This document shows, in pieces, positions 8,283-17,419 of a DNA stretch of 64,000 bases. The notes below the pieces were generated by a model. The model was not told the origin of the DNA. It was given only the letters and a program-made list of their open reading frames with translations, and searched no databases. The position numbers were made by a program, and so were the translations under genes. The stretch's first letter is position 1; every line of letters starts with the position of its first letter. Source of the stretch: Lacunisphaera sp. (GTDB lineage Bacteria; Verrucomicrobiota; Verrucomicrobiia; Opitutales; Opitutaceae); assembly GCA_009695095.1 (NCBI GenBank), contig SIBQ01000003.1, positions 1 through 64,000 on the forward strand. The letters run 5' to 3'.

Positions 8283-9741
8283 TCCCCGCCGCCTCGGCGG
8301 CGGGCTCATAGGAGCCGCCCTGCTCGGCACCGCGGCCTGGGGCTTCGTTCACCTCACCGACGACAGCGGGATCTACGTGGTGGTGTGGAATCCTGGGACG
8401 ATCACCATGCAATTGAAACTCCCGGCCCCGGCCGTGCCGCTGAGCGACGGCGCCGCCGATTACAACGCCAGCGTGCAGGCGGCCATGCAGGCTTGGAACT
8501 CCCTGCTTGGAGTCGTGCAGCTGAACGGCGCGGTCAATGGCTCCGCCGCCTATCACAACGGCAATCGCATCAACGAAATCGCGATGGCCAGCACCATTGA
8601 GGGGGACGCATTTTCCGCCGGCACCCTGGCCCTCACCCTGTCATTTCGGAGCAACGGCAACACCCGGTCGGAATCCGACATCGTGTTCAACACGAACCCG
8701 AACATCACTCCCCCCGTTATATGGGACTCCTACCGCGGTGTGCGGCGGCCCGGCGTGGTAGACATCCAGCGGGTAGCCTTGCACGAACTGGGCCATGTGC
8801 TGGGGCTGGACCATCCCGATACCGCCGGCCAGCAGGTGTCCGCCATTATGAATAGCCGGGTCAGCGACGCGGACGCGCTGCGGGAGGACGACATCACGGG
8901 TGTCCAGGTGCTCTACGGCGCACCGGGGTTTGTGCCGGCGAACAACAATTTTGGCAACGCCACCACCATCACCCTTTCAACCGACAACACCGGAACCTTC
9001 AGTGGCAGCAACGTCGCTGCCACGAAGGAAACCGGCGAGCCCAACCACGCGAACAACCTCGGGGGCCACTCCGTCTGGTGGAAATGGACCGCGAATGGAA
9101 CGGGCAGCACGACCATGACCACGCTGGGCAGTAATTTCGACACCACGCTCGCGGTCTACAACGGATCGGCCAGCAGCGCCCTCACTACCATCACCTCGAA
9201 CGACGATGTGCAAAGTGGCGTCGTGCGCACGAGCACGGTTGCTTTCAACGCCTCCAGTGGCACGACGTATTACTTCGCGGTGGACGGCCGGGACGCGGCT
9301 TTTGGCTCGGTCACCCTCAATCTCAGAGCCACGCTCACGGGCGACAGTGCGGCGCCGGTCATCACCACCCAGCCCGCCAGCGCGACCGTCACGACCGGCG
9401 GCAGTGCCACTTTCAGCGTCGTGGCCACCGGGGCCGGCCCGCTGACCTACCAGTGGTCCTTCGGCAGCACGGCCATCAGCGGCGCCACCAGCGATACGCT
9501 CACGTTGAACAATGTGCAGTCGGGCAGCGGCGGATCCTATGCGGTGGTCGTTACCAATGCGGCGGGCTCCACCACCAGCAACTCCGCCACGCTCATCGTT
9601 TCGACGCCGGTGGTGACACCGCCTGCTCCAGCCCCGGCTCCCGCCCGGAGTGGCGGCGGTGGCGGCGGCGCGCCGAGCCTCTGGTTCTACGGGGCGCTGT
9701 CGCTCCTCGGCCTCGGCCGTTTCCTTCGCCGGCGCGAGTGA
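8248..9741 (+). CDS. Matrixin-type metalloprotease with Ig-like domain and GlyGly-CTERM-like tail
   Basis: A 497-residue exported protein. A hydrophobic N-terminal segment (GGGLIGAALLGTAAWGF) is followed by a catalytic domain with the metzincin zinc motif HELGHVLGLDH (His179, His183, His189) and a Met-turn region SAIMNSRVS. Next come a PPC/beta-sandwich region (GHSVWWKWTANG), an Ig-like domain (about 370-450; PLTYQWSFGSTAISG), and a C-terminal sorting signal: a Gly run, one membrane helix and the basic end FLRRRE. That tail matches the GlyGly-CTERM design of type II-secreted surface proteins. Genes for the secretion machine flank it and a rhombosortase-like gene follows after five bases. Confidence 0.9.
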   Translation: MPIPPVQNPSINPRRLGGGLIGAALLGTAAWGFVHLTDDSGIYVVVWNPGTITMQLKLPAPAVPLSDGAADYNASVQAAMQAWNSLLGVVQLNGAVNGSAAYHNGNRINEIAMASTIEGDAFSAGTLALTLSFRSNGNTRSESDIVFNTNPNITPPVIWDSYRGVRRPGVVDIQRVALHELGHVLGLDHPDTAGQQVSAIMNSRVSDADALREDDITGVQVLYGAPGFVPANNNFGNATTITLSTDNTGTFSGSNVAATKETGEPNHANNLGGHSVWWKWTANGTGSTTMTTLGSNFDTTLAVYNGSASSALTTITSNDDVQSGVVRTSTVAFNASSGTTYYFAVDGRDAAFGSVTLNLRATLTGDSAAPVITTQPASATVTTGGSATFSVVATGAGPLTYQWSFGSTAISGATSDTLTLNNVQSGSGGSYAVVVTNAAGSTTSNSATLIVSTPVVTPPAPAPAPARSGGGGGGAPSLWFYGALSLLGLGRFLRRRE

Positions 9742-9746
9742 CCGGC

Positions 9747-10352
9747 ATGAAGTATTCCTTCAGGCTGGAAATGCGCGGCCTGACACTGGGCTACGTCGCG
9801 GTGTTCCTGGCGGCGGTCGTCATCCAGTTCAACCCCGGCTGGCGCAACGCCCTGGTCTACGACCGGCCGGCGGTGCTGGCGGGCGAGTTCTGGCGGATGT
9901 GGACCGGGCATCTCGTGCATTTCGGCTGGCCGCACCTCGTGGCGGATGGCGGGCTGCTGCTCATCCTGGGCTGGCCGCTCGGGCTGAAGCATCCGGTGTT
10001 CAGCCGGTTCGCCTTGCTGCTCCTGCCGCCGTTCATTTGTGGTGTGCTGCTCTGGTTTGATCCAACGCTGACCCGCTACGCCGGGCTCAGCGCAGTAAAC
10101 CTGGGTATGCTCCTGTATCTCGCCGCCCAGGGCTGGCAAAAGAACTGGACCGACTGGTTCTGGCCGGCGGTGCTCGTCATTTATGTTGCGGAGGTGGTTT
10201 TTGAGATCGTGCGCGGCGGGCAGGGCGGCGGGATGATTCAGTTTGACGACCCCACCGTGAAGGTGGCCACCAGCGCGCACCTCGCCGCCGCGGCTTACGG
10301 CCTGCTGGCCTGGCTCGCCGGCCGGTTTATCCGTGGCAAAGAATCGAATTAA
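9747..10352 (+). CDS. rrtA: Rhombosortase-like rhomboid-family intramembrane serine protease
   Basis: A 201-residue polytopic membrane protein with about six hydrophobic segments. Rhombosortase features are visible: RMWTGHLVHFGWPHLVADG (helix 2 His region), the candidate catalytic Ser in YAGLSAVNLG, and the candidate catalytic His in TSAHLAAAAYG. Rhombosortases cleave GlyGly-CTERM tails at the membrane. The immediately preceding gene encodes exactly such a tail. ATG 9747 is chosen because the longer frame only overlaps the protease gene. The usual GxSG is GLSA here, so the family assignment is good but not proven. Confidence 0.8.
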   Translation: MKYSFRLEMRGLTLGYVAVFLAAVVIQFNPGWRNALVYDRPAVLAGEFWRMWTGHLVHFGWPHLVADGGLLLILGWPLGLKHPVFSRFALLLLPPFICGVLLWFDPTLTRYAGLSAVNLGMLLYLAAQGWQKNWTDWFWPAVLVIYVAEVVFEIVRGGQGGGMIQFDDPTVKVATSAHLAAAAYGLLAWLAGRFIRGKESN

Positions 10353-10415
10353 TGTAGTTCGGTCTTTATGCCCGGCACTCGGTCGCAGCCTGTCGGGGGT
10401 AAACTCCGACCTACA
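10353..10415. repeat. REP-like palindrome between convergent genes
   Basis: Imperfect inverted repeat of about 22-base arms (10353-10374 and 10394-10415), beginning TGTAG and ending CTACA with a TTTA/TAAA core. It lies between the stop of the rhombosortase gene and the stop of gspF, which run toward each other. It may act as a bidirectional transcription stop. Its outer TGTAG and overall design recall the palindrome at 61484-61563. Confidence 0.65.
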
Positions 10416-10435
10416 AAAGAACCGGCAATTCCGCC

Positions 10436-11686
10436 CTAAAACTTGAAGCTCGCGCTGACCTGCAGCACGGCGGAGACGATGGCGTAGGCGATGAAGCCGA
10501 CGAACGCGAAGGCGAAGAGCAGCACGGCGCTGGAGATGACAGTGGTGAGCGCGTGGAGCCGTCGAGCATGGACGGCGGCGTAGTTGCGGGCGATGTCGAG
10601 CAGGCAGGGGGCGAGTTTGCCGGTGCTTTCCCCGACGGCGAGGCGGTCGGTCACGAGGTCCGGCAGGTAGCCGGTGCGCGAGAGGGCGGTGGAGAGGCTT
10701 TCGCCCTCGAGCACGCGGTCTGTCGCGGTGCGGATCGCTGCCTGCACGGTGCGGTTGCCGATGGTCCGCTCGGTGAGACGGAGCGCCTCGGCGGGATTGA
10801 TGCCGTTTTCGAGGAGCACGGCAAGGGTCTGGGCGAAATTGAGAAGGGCCGAGTCGATCGCGATGCGACGCACACCGGGCAGCTTCACCAACCAGTCGTC
10901 GGTGGTGGCCTTGCCGCGCTCGGAGTGGCGCCAGCGCCAGAGCAGCAGCGCCCCGAACACCGCCAGCGGCAGGAGCACGATGCCGTAGCGCAGGAGCAGC
11001 TGGGCGGAGCCGACGAGCAATTGCGTGGAAACCGGGAGCTTGCTGCCGAGCGAGGTGAGCAGGGTCTGCAGCCGCGGCATAAGGAACAGGACGAAGAACA
11101 GGATGACGCCGAACGCCACGACGCAGACGAACACCGGGTAGATGAGCGCGTTGGTCAGTTTCTGGCGCAGCTCGCGCTGCTCGATGTGGTGCGTGATGAG
11201 CCGGTGCAGCACCTCGTTGAGGCTGCCGGTGGCCTCGGCGGCCCGGACGAGGCTGATGGTCTGCCGGTCGAAGACGCGCGGCCGCTGCTCCATGGCCTGC
11301 GAGAGCGGCCGGCCCTCGCTGAGGCTTTCCCACACCGCCGCGCTCAGGCCGCGCAGGTTGCGGTCTTTGAGCCGCAGTGCGAGCAGGCGCACAGCCTCGC
11401 CGGCGGAGAGGCCGCTGGTGGTGAGCTCGGCGAGCGCCTGGAGAAAAGGCAGGAAATCCCGCCGGGAAAATTCCGCCCCGGGACCGGTTGCGAGCGAGAA
11501 CAGGCTGGACTCCTTGGCCACGGTGGGTGCGGCCGGTCGGCCACTGGTGCCGAGCTCGTCCAGTTGCTGCAATTGCAGGCCGCGGGCGGCGAGGAGGCGG
11601 AGGGCATCCTTGCGCGACGGGGCGGTGACCTCGGCGGCGGCGGTGCGGCCGGTGGAGTCGCGTGCGCTATAGGCGAAGCGCGGCAT
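10436..11686 (-). CDS. gspF: Type II secretion inner-membrane platform protein GspF
   Basis: A 416-residue protein from ATG 11686; the longer open frame is a shadow of gspE. It starts with the family motif MPRFAYSARDSTGRTAAAEV and has two T2SSF cytoplasmic domains (about 90-210 and 290-410; TSGLSAGEAVRLLALRLKD and LLENGINPAEALRLTE). Three membrane helices are present, around 190-215, 235-255 and 385-410. Two bases separate it from the gspE stop, so D-E-F form one operon read right to left. Confidence 0.93.
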   Translation of the reverse strand: MPRFAYSARDSTGRTAAAEVTAPSRKDALRLLAARGLQLQQLDELGTSGRPAAPTVAKESSLFSLATGPGAEFSRRDFLPFLQALAELTTSGLSAGEAVRLLALRLKDRNLRGLSAAVWESLSEGRPLSQAMEQRPRVFDRQTISLVRAAEATGSLNEVLHRLITHHIEQRELRQKLTNALIYPVFVCVVAFGVILFFVLFLMPRLQTLLTSLGSKLPVSTQLLVGSAQLLLRYGIVLLPLAVFGALLLWRWRHSERGKATTDDWLVKLPGVRRIAIDSALLNFAQTLAVLLENGINPAEALRLTERTIGNRTVQAAIRTATDRVLEGESLSTALSRTGYLPDLVTDRLAVGESTGKLAPCLLDIARNYAAVHARRLHALTTVISSAVLLFAFAFVGFIAYAIVSAVLQVSASFKF

Positions 11687-11688
11687 GG

Positions 11689-13380
11689 TCAGCGGTCGGA
11701 GATGTTGATGACGCGGAGCACTTCGTCGAGCGTGGTGTGCCCGGCGCGGACCTGGCCCCAGCCGGACTGGGCGAGAGTGCGCATGCCATGGGCCCGGGCG
11801 CACTGGACGAGCGAGCGCGTGGGCTCGCGCTTCACGATGAGGTCGTGAAGCTCGTCGTTGGGCCGGAGAATTTCGAAGAGGCCGACGCGGCCGCGGAAGC
11901 CGGTGCCGCGACAGCGGTCGCAGCCAACGGGGGCGATGAGTGTGGTGACTCCGGCGGTTTCCGTGGGCTCGAGGCCAAGAATGGCGATAGCGTCGCCGAA
12001 CTTCACGCGGTTGACCGGCTCGGGCTTGGAGCAGTGCGGACAGAGACGACGGACGAGGCGCTGGGCGATGACCAGCTCGAGGGCCGAGGCGATGAGGAAG
12101 GGCTCGATGCCCATGTCCACGAGGCGCGTGATGGCGCCGGGGGCGTCGTTGGTGTGGAGGGTGGTGAAGACCAGGTGGCCTGTGAGCGAGGCGCGGATGG
12201 CGATGTCGGCCGTCTCGCGGTCGCGGATTTCGCCGACCATGATGACGTCGGGGTCCTGCCGAAGGATATGGCGGAGCGCGCTGGCGAATGTCAGGCCAAT
12301 CTCGGGGCGGACCTGGAGCTGGTTGGCGCCGGGCACCTCGTATTCGATGGGGTCCTCGACCGTGACGATGCGGAGATCGGTCGAGTTGATCTGGCGGAGA
12401 AAGGCGTTGAGCGAGGTGGATTTGCCGGAGCCGGTGGGGCCGGTGACGAGGATGATGCCGTGCGGATACTCGAGGATCTTCGTGATCTGCACGCGCTCGG
12501 GTTCGCCGAGGCCCAGGCGCTCCATGGTGTAGGCCTCGCGCTTCTGGTTGAGCAGGCGGAGGCTGACGCTCTCGGCATAGATGGTGGGGATGGTGGAGAC
12601 GCGGATGTCGAGGGAGCTGCCGCTGACCTTGAAGTTGATGCGGCCGTCCTGCGGGAGGCGTTTTTCGGAGATGTTGAGACGCGCCATGATCTTGAGGCGC
12701 GAAATGATGGCGTCCTGGTAGCGGAGGAGATTCTCCGGCACCGGGACAGGGATGAGAAGCCCGTCAACCCGGTAGCGGATGCGAAGCTGGCCCTCCTGCG
12801 GCTCGAAATGGATGTCGGTCGCGCCGTCCTCGATGGCCTGCGAGATGACGTCACTGACGAAGCGGACGACGGCGGCGTCCTCGTCGGCCTCGATGTCGCC
12901 GGCGGCGGGGGCGACCATGGCGGGGTCGGGTTCATCCTCCCCGTCGAGACTGCCGGCGCCGACGCCGTAATGGTCGAGGATGAGCTGGCCGATGCGCTCG
13001 GCCGGGGCGAGGTACCAGTGCAATTGGCGCGGGGTGAAGGTGGCGATCCAGTCGGTCATCACCTCGTCGGGCGGCCACGGCGTGGCCAGGTTAAGCTGGT
13101 GTTCGTCGGCCCCGACGACGGCGAGCGGGGCGAGGTGAAAGTCGCGGATCAGGCGCGCGGGCAGCAACGGGATGGCGCCGGGCTCGATGCGGAGATCGGT
13201 CGCAACGGGCAGGCCGGAGGCGCGGGAGAGTTCGAGGCGGGCGGCGGGCTCGCTCAGGTGCAATCCCTCGGCGAGGAGGGCGGGGCGGCGGGCGCGCGGA
13301 GCCTCAGCGAGCGCGCGCAGCTGCTCTTCGTTGAGGCGCAACCGGAGCGACGCGGGCAGCACGGCGGTTGGAGCCAGCAT
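11689..13380 (-). CDS. gspE: Type II secretion ATPase GspE
   Basis: A 563-residue cytoplasmic hexameric ATPase that powers pseudopilus assembly. The N-terminal MshEN-type domain is followed by the ATPase core with Walker A GPTGSGKST (314-322), the Asp box around VEDPIEYEVPG, Walker B DPDVIMVGEIRD and the His box. The zinc finger of GspE/PilB is complete: RLCPHCSKPEP and VGCDRCRGTG. The start at 13380 lies two bases after gspD. Only one ATPase is present in the cluster, as expected for secretion rather than twitching. Confidence 0.95.
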   Translation of the reverse strand: MLAPTAVLPASLRLRLNEEQLRALAEAPRARRPALLAEGLHLSEPAARLELSRASGLPVATDLRIEPGAIPLLPARLIRDFHLAPLAVVGADEHQLNLATPWPPDEVMTDWIATFTPRQLHWYLAPAERIGQLILDHYGVGAGSLDGEDEPDPAMVAPAAGDIEADEDAAVVRFVSDVISQAIEDGATDIHFEPQEGQLRIRYRVDGLLIPVPVPENLLRYQDAIISRLKIMARLNISEKRLPQDGRINFKVSGSSLDIRVSTIPTIYAESVSLRLLNQKREAYTMERLGLGEPERVQITKILEYPHGIILVTGPTGSGKSTSLNAFLRQINSTDLRIVTVEDPIEYEVPGANQLQVRPEIGLTFASALRHILRQDPDVIMVGEIRDRETADIAIRASLTGHLVFTTLHTNDAPGAITRLVDMGIEPFLIASALELVIAQRLVRRLCPHCSKPEPVNRVKFGDAIAILGLEPTETAGVTTLIAPVGCDRCRGTGFRGRVGLFEILRPNDELHDLIVKREPTRSLVQCARAHGMRTLAQSGWGQVRAGHTTLDEVLRVINISDR

Positions 13381-13382
13381 GG

Positions 13383-15395
13383 TCAGGAGCCGCTTTTGGA
13401 ACCGATGGCCTGCTGCACCCTGTCGCGGGGCTCCTGGGGGAATTGCTCAATCTGGCGAAGTGCCGGGGCGTTGTCCGCCGGGGTGTTCGTGAGTACGGTC
13501 GGGCGGAGGAAGAAGACGAGGTCGGTCCGGGTGTCCTCGCGCTGCCGCAAGCCGAGGAGGTCGCCGATGATGGGGATGGGGCCGAGGCGGCTGGTGCTTT
13601 TGGTCTTGGAGGAGCGCTGCAGGCCACCCAGGACGATAATCTGGCCGGTGCGGGCGCTGACAAAGGATTCGGTTTCACGCTTGCCGATGCGGGGCTGGGG
13701 ATTGCCGTCGATGATGATCTCGCCGAGCACGTCGTCGACATTCTGGGTGATTTCCAGCTGCACCGAACCATCCGCGCCGATCAACGGCTTCACCTTCAGC
13801 TCTATGCCGATTTCCTGCTGGCCGACCGTGCTGCGGTAGCCGCCGATGCCGGCGGCGGTGCCCGTGCTGGTGTTGTCGTTGAGGTAGCTGCTGATCACCG
13901 GTCGCGATTCGCCGACGAAAATGCGCGCCTCCTTGTTATGGGTGGTGACGATGTTGGGAACGGAAAGGATGGTGGCGTTGTTCTTGCGCGGCGTGGTGGC
14001 GAGGGAGATCTCCGCGGCGAGGTCGTGCGGCCCGGTGCCGACGATCCCGGGAGAGGTGATGACGCCGTTGGTGACGATGATACCGGCACCCTCGCCGCTG
14101 AACCCCACGAGCCGGTTGCCGTCAATCTGGAGGCCGAGGGCGCTGATGCCGGAGGTGGCGTTGTCGGAGAGGGTAATTTCGGCAATGACAACCTCGATCC
14201 GGACCTGGGCGAGGAGAATGTCGATCTTGGCCACGAGGTCGTTGATGAGGCGGATGTCATCGACGGTGCCGGAGACGAGGATGGAGTTGGTGCGTTCCTC
14301 GGGCAGGATGGTGAGGAGCGTGCTGAACTGGTTGGAGTTGTCGATGGTCAGGCCGAGCGAGGCCACGGCGACCACCGGGGTGGGGGCCGGGATGGCGGCT
14401 GGTGGCATGGGGGATTGGAACCGGCGGTTGGGTTGCTCGGTCTGGGTGGCCTTGGCGGCGGTGTTCTGACCGGAGACGAGCTGGCTGAGGACGGTGGCGA
14501 CCTCCTTGGCGGTGGCGTGCTTGAGATAGATGACCTCGTTGCGGGTGTTGGGGTCGGACTTGACGTCCAATTTGGCGATGAGTTCGTCGAAGAACGCATA
14601 CTGGCGCGGGTCGGAGACGAGGACAATCTGGTTGGTGCGGTCGTCGGCGTTGTAGGTAGTGGTGGAGCCGAGCTGATTCAGGCCGGAAAGGATCGTGCGG
14701 AGTTTGTTGACGACGTCGCTGGCCTTGGCGCCGGAACTGAGCTGGTAGAACTTGGGGGTCAGGCCGGCGAGCGCGGGCTGGTCGAGGCGGACGACCAAGG
14801 TCTCGATGCGCTGGAGATTGCTGACGGAGTCGGTGATGAGGGCGGCGTTGACCTTGTCGAAGATGACGGGCGGGCTGCCCGCGGCGGGATTGAGCAAGCC
14901 GGCGATTTGCGGCATAAATTCACTGACGCGGAGAAACTGGAGGGTGAAGAGCTTGCTGACGGTGCGGCCGCTGGGCGTGAGGTCGAGGGTGGAGCCTTCG
15001 ATAAACTCCGGCGCCTCAGACTTGGCGGTGTTGAGCGGCGTGATCTTCAGGAAACGGTCGCCGAGCGGTGTGACCGCGATGCCGTTGAGGTTGAGGAGGG
15101 TCTCGACCGCCTGGATGGCCTCCTTCTTGGTGACACCTGGATCCTTGATTACCAGCGTGAGGGAGGCGGGCGGCAGGCTTTGCGGCTTCAGCAATGTTTT
15201 ACCGGTCCAGCGTTCGAGCAGGGCCAGGACTTCATCGAGGCTGGAGCCCGGCATGGTGATCTTAATGGGCTCGATGGTCTCTCCGGTGCCCGCCGGCCGG
15301 GGTGCAGCCGGTTGCGCGCAAACCGGTAGCGCCATCACCGCCAGCGTCATGGCCCAGAGAAATGACCGCCTGAGTTGCTTGGAGCGTGAATTCAT
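13383..15395 (-). CDS. gspD: Type II secretion outer-membrane secretin GspD
   Basis: A 670-residue protein with a signal peptide (MNSRSKQLRRSFLWAMTLAV, cleavage near VCAQ). Periplasmic N domains follow, including the repeated N1-N3 type (TDSVSNLQRIETLVVRLDQP; DPRQYAFFDELIAKLDVKSD). The secretin C-domain holds VEVVIAEITLSDNAT, TTPRKNNATILSVPNIVT and RLGPIPIIGDLLGLRQRED. It forms the exit gate for folded proteins. First gene of the gspD-E-F operon. No pilotin is visible nearby. Confidence 0.95.
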   Translation of the reverse strand: MNSRSKQLRRSFLWAMTLAVMALPVCAQPAAPRPAGTGETIEPIKITMPGSSLDEVLALLERWTGKTLLKPQSLPPASLTLVIKDPGVTKKEAIQAVETLLNLNGIAVTPLGDRFLKITPLNTAKSEAPEFIEGSTLDLTPSGRTVSKLFTLQFLRVSEFMPQIAGLLNPAAGSPPVIFDKVNAALITDSVSNLQRIETLVVRLDQPALAGLTPKFYQLSSGAKASDVVNKLRTILSGLNQLGSTTTYNADDRTNQIVLVSDPRQYAFFDELIAKLDVKSDPNTRNEVIYLKHATAKEVATVLSQLVSGQNTAAKATQTEQPNRRFQSPMPPAAIPAPTPVVAVASLGLTIDNSNQFSTLLTILPEERTNSILVSGTVDDIRLINDLVAKIDILLAQVRIEVVIAEITLSDNATSGISALGLQIDGNRLVGFSGEGAGIIVTNGVITSPGIVGTGPHDLAAEISLATTPRKNNATILSVPNIVTTHNKEARIFVGESRPVISSYLNDNTSTGTAAGIGGYRSTVGQQEIGIELKVKPLIGADGSVQLEITQNVDDVLGEIIIDGNPQPRIGKRETESFVSARTGQIIVLGGLQRSSKTKSTSRLGPIPIIGDLLGLRQREDTRTDLVFFLRPTVLTNTPADNAPALRQIEQFPQEPRDRVQQAIGSKSGS

Positions 15396-16068
15396 TAACC
15401 CGGAGTTGATGCAGAGAAGACGCTGGCGAGGGCCGTGCGTCTCCTAATGGAACGGGCTTGGCGACGGTTGGCAAGCTGCGTGATGCCTGGGTGCGGGTTT
15501 CGCCGTGATAAATCCTGATCAACCGGCCGGGCCGCCGGCTGCCGCCCCCCGCCCGGTTACGGCGGGCGCAGGGCGGGTGAGGTTGGGTGCGCTGTTGCAG
15601 ACGCTGGAGGGCAGCGCCACTAGCCTGCCCATTTACGACACCAGGGGCAATATACACGGCATGATCAAGGCCGCGGGTGGCACTCTCGCCGCCGCGTATG
15701 ACGAAGCACAGTAGTACGGAGATGGACCGACCGCCAGGTCGGCCCGACGACGGGCGAAGCGCTGCCGGCGCAGACCCGGTGGCAGCGCAAAGTGATATGA
15801 CGCTTATCCCGCCATCGAGTGCACCCGTGTCTTCCCTAGCGGAGAACAACGCCTGCACTTGGTCGCGGCTCGGCAAGATCCGCACTTTTCCGGTCACTTT
15901 TTTCTTCAACCTCCCACCGGAGAGCCGTCGAACGGCAACCGGATTCTGGTGAATCTGCTAAACCACTCCCGCTGAAAATCCAGTTTCCCATCGGTCGTTT
16001 TGCTTTATCTTGATCGCACAAGTCGGTAGGGAATTCCCTCCGTGCCACCCTTGAACTGGATTTGCTCT
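15396..16068. other. Intergenic region containing an RHS remnant
   Basis: About 670 bases upstream of gspD on one side and of the HupE-like gene on the other. It holds the short RHS remnant described separately and must contain the gspDEF promoter. Several open frames cross it, but none has a recognisable product or good start. The segment from 15715 to about 16020 shows nothing I can name. Confidence 0.5.
15625..15714 (+). pseudogene. RHS/YD-repeat fragment
   Basis: The frame reads LPIYDTRGNIHGMIKAAGG followed by TLAAAYDEAQ and a stop. The pattern YDxxGNxxGxxxAAGGxxxAxYxYD is the hallmark of RHS/YD repeats. Only one repeat remains, with no larger RHS gene around it, so it is a leftover of a deleted RHS-type toxin or wall protein gene. 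Confidence 0.6.
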
Positions 16069-17196
16069 GTGAAGCAGGGCATCCTCGCGCTGATTCTCGT
16101 TTATGCGACCGCTGTCGCGTGGGCGCACGATCCCGGCTTGAGTACGGCAACCGTGCGGCTGTTCCCCGACAAACTGGAAGCCATTCTCACGTTCGCGCTG
16201 AAAGACGCGAATGAACTCGCGGGCCTCGACACCAACAATGACGGGCAGGTGTCGGTCGAGGAATTCGCCGCCGCGCAAGAGCGGCTGGGGGAAACCGTGG
16301 CGAAAGCATTTGAGGTGCGTTTCGACGACACGCTCGCCAAGGCGACCGATGTCCGCTGCCAGCTTGATCAGAACAGCAACGTGGATGTGTATCTGAGTGT
16401 GGCGGGCAGGAAATTCTCGAAGCTGGCGGTCCGCTCGAAAATGATCGCGGGTTTTCGGATCGACCATCGGCAATACATCATGCTACAAAATCCCAGCGGC
16501 GTCACGATGGTGGAACGCCTGCTGAGTGCAAACTCCGATACCGTCGAGATTCAGTTTGCCGCCGAATCGCCCGCCGCGACAACGCCGGTAGCACCCGCGG
16601 CGGAGACACCACCACCAGCCCCGGCGAAAGGGGCCGACTTGACCTTCAGATCGTTTGTGCTTCTGGGCGTCGAGCACATCGGCACGGGCTACGATCATTT
16701 GCTCTTTCTGTTCGCGCTGCTGGTGGTGACGCGCAGTTTTCGTTCAGCATTGGTCGTGATAACCGCGTTCACCCTCGCACACTCGATCACGCTGGCGATA
16801 GCTACATTCAACCTCGTGCAACTCCCGGCCAAATACAACGAGCCGCTCATTGCGGCGACCATCGTTTATGTCGGCGTCGAAAACCTGGCGTGGCGCGGCG
16901 ACCCGCACGGGCGCTGGATGCTGACATTCGCGTTCGGATTGATCCACGGATTCGGCTTTGCCTCCGTGCTGCGCGACATGGGCGTGGGCGCGCACGCCGG
17001 CGGCGTGGCGATGCCGCTGTTCTCCTTCAATCTCGGCGTCGAACTGGGACAAATCGCCGTGGCGGCCATCATGCTGCCGATTATATGGCAGTTGCGGAAG
17101 AGGGAATTCTTCGTGCAACGCGGAGTGCCTGCGTGCTCGGTGATTGTGGCCCTGGTGGGGACGTATTGGTTTGTCCAACGCGTGTGGCCGAATTGA
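16069..17196 (+). CDS. HupE/UreJ-2 family membrane protein with an EF-hand
   Basis: About 375 residues. A signal peptide (KQGILALILVYATAVAWAHD) is followed by a periplasmic domain of about 170 residues containing one canonical EF-hand loop, DTNNDGQVSVEE (residues 54-65). After a Pro/Ala linker comes a six-helix membrane domain with the HupE/UreJ-2 signatures HIGTGYDHLLFLFALL, LAHSITLAI and GLIHGFGFASVLRDMG. The conserved His residues suggest metal handling (nickel/cobalt in characterised relatives). GTG 16069 is preferred to GTG 16042 because the signal peptide starts there. It is monocistronic. Confidence 0.85.
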   Translation: MKQGILALILVYATAVAWAHDPGLSTATVRLFPDKLEAILTFALKDANELAGLDTNNDGQVSVEEFAAAQERLGETVAKAFEVRFDDTLAKATDVRCQLDQNSNVDVYLSVAGRKFSKLAVRSKMIAGFRIDHRQYIMLQNPSGVTMVERLLSANSDTVEIQFAAESPAATTPVAPAAETPPPAPAKGADLTFRSFVLLGVEHIGTGYDHLLFLFALLVVTRSFRSALVVITAFTLAHSITLAIATFNLVQLPAKYNEPLIAATIVYVGVENLAWRGDPHGRWMLTFAFGLIHGFGFASVLRDMGVGAHAGGVAMPLFSFNLGVELGQIAVAAIMLPIIWQLRKREFFVQRGVPACSVIVALVGTYWFVQRVWPN

Positions 17197-17334
17197 TTCG
17201 TTTAAACATTGAATCGTAAAACGGACGAACCAACGAGATGCTCCCGCACGCGATCACGTTTAACGTTTTCTAGGTATGCACTTTATTCCCTTTGGGTCCA
17301 ATACCCTGAAGCTGGCCTCGGCTTGGTTTGATAA

Positions 17335-17394
17335 TGTGGGAGCGAGCTTGCTCGCGACGGTGGCGTACGAGTCGCGAGCAAGCTCGCTCCCACA
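17335..17394. repeat. REP-like perfect palindrome
   Basis: Two perfectly complementary 24-base arms (17335-17358 and 17371-17394) separated by 12 bases. The arms begin TGTGGGAGCGAGCTTGC. It lies between the convergent HupE-like gene and the glycoside-hydrolase-like gene. The core GGAGCxxGCTTGC resembles REP elements well known from Pseudomonas genomes. It could fold into a very stable hairpin in RNA from either strand and act as a terminator. Confidence 0.85.
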
Positions 17395-17419
17395 AAGCCG
17401 ACAGCACTTGCCGCAATTG

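Noticed and set aside
11662-13839. 725-codon open frame on the + strand
   Set aside because: It lies antisense to gspE and part of gspD, whose motifs are unambiguous. The product is low-complexity Gly/Asp/Val/Glu typical of a GC-rich shadow frame.
13368-15329. 653-codon open frame on the + strand
   Set aside because: Antisense shadow of gspD with no family resemblance and biased composition.
15262-15909. 215-codon open frame on the - strand upstream of gspD
   Set aside because: It overlaps the gspD start in another frame and lacks recognisable motifs; the region is better described as intergenic with an RHS remnant.
17335-17394. tRNA or other structured RNA gene
   Set aside because: It is one long perfect hairpin without cloverleaf arms or conserved tRNA bases, better explained as a REP-like palindrome.
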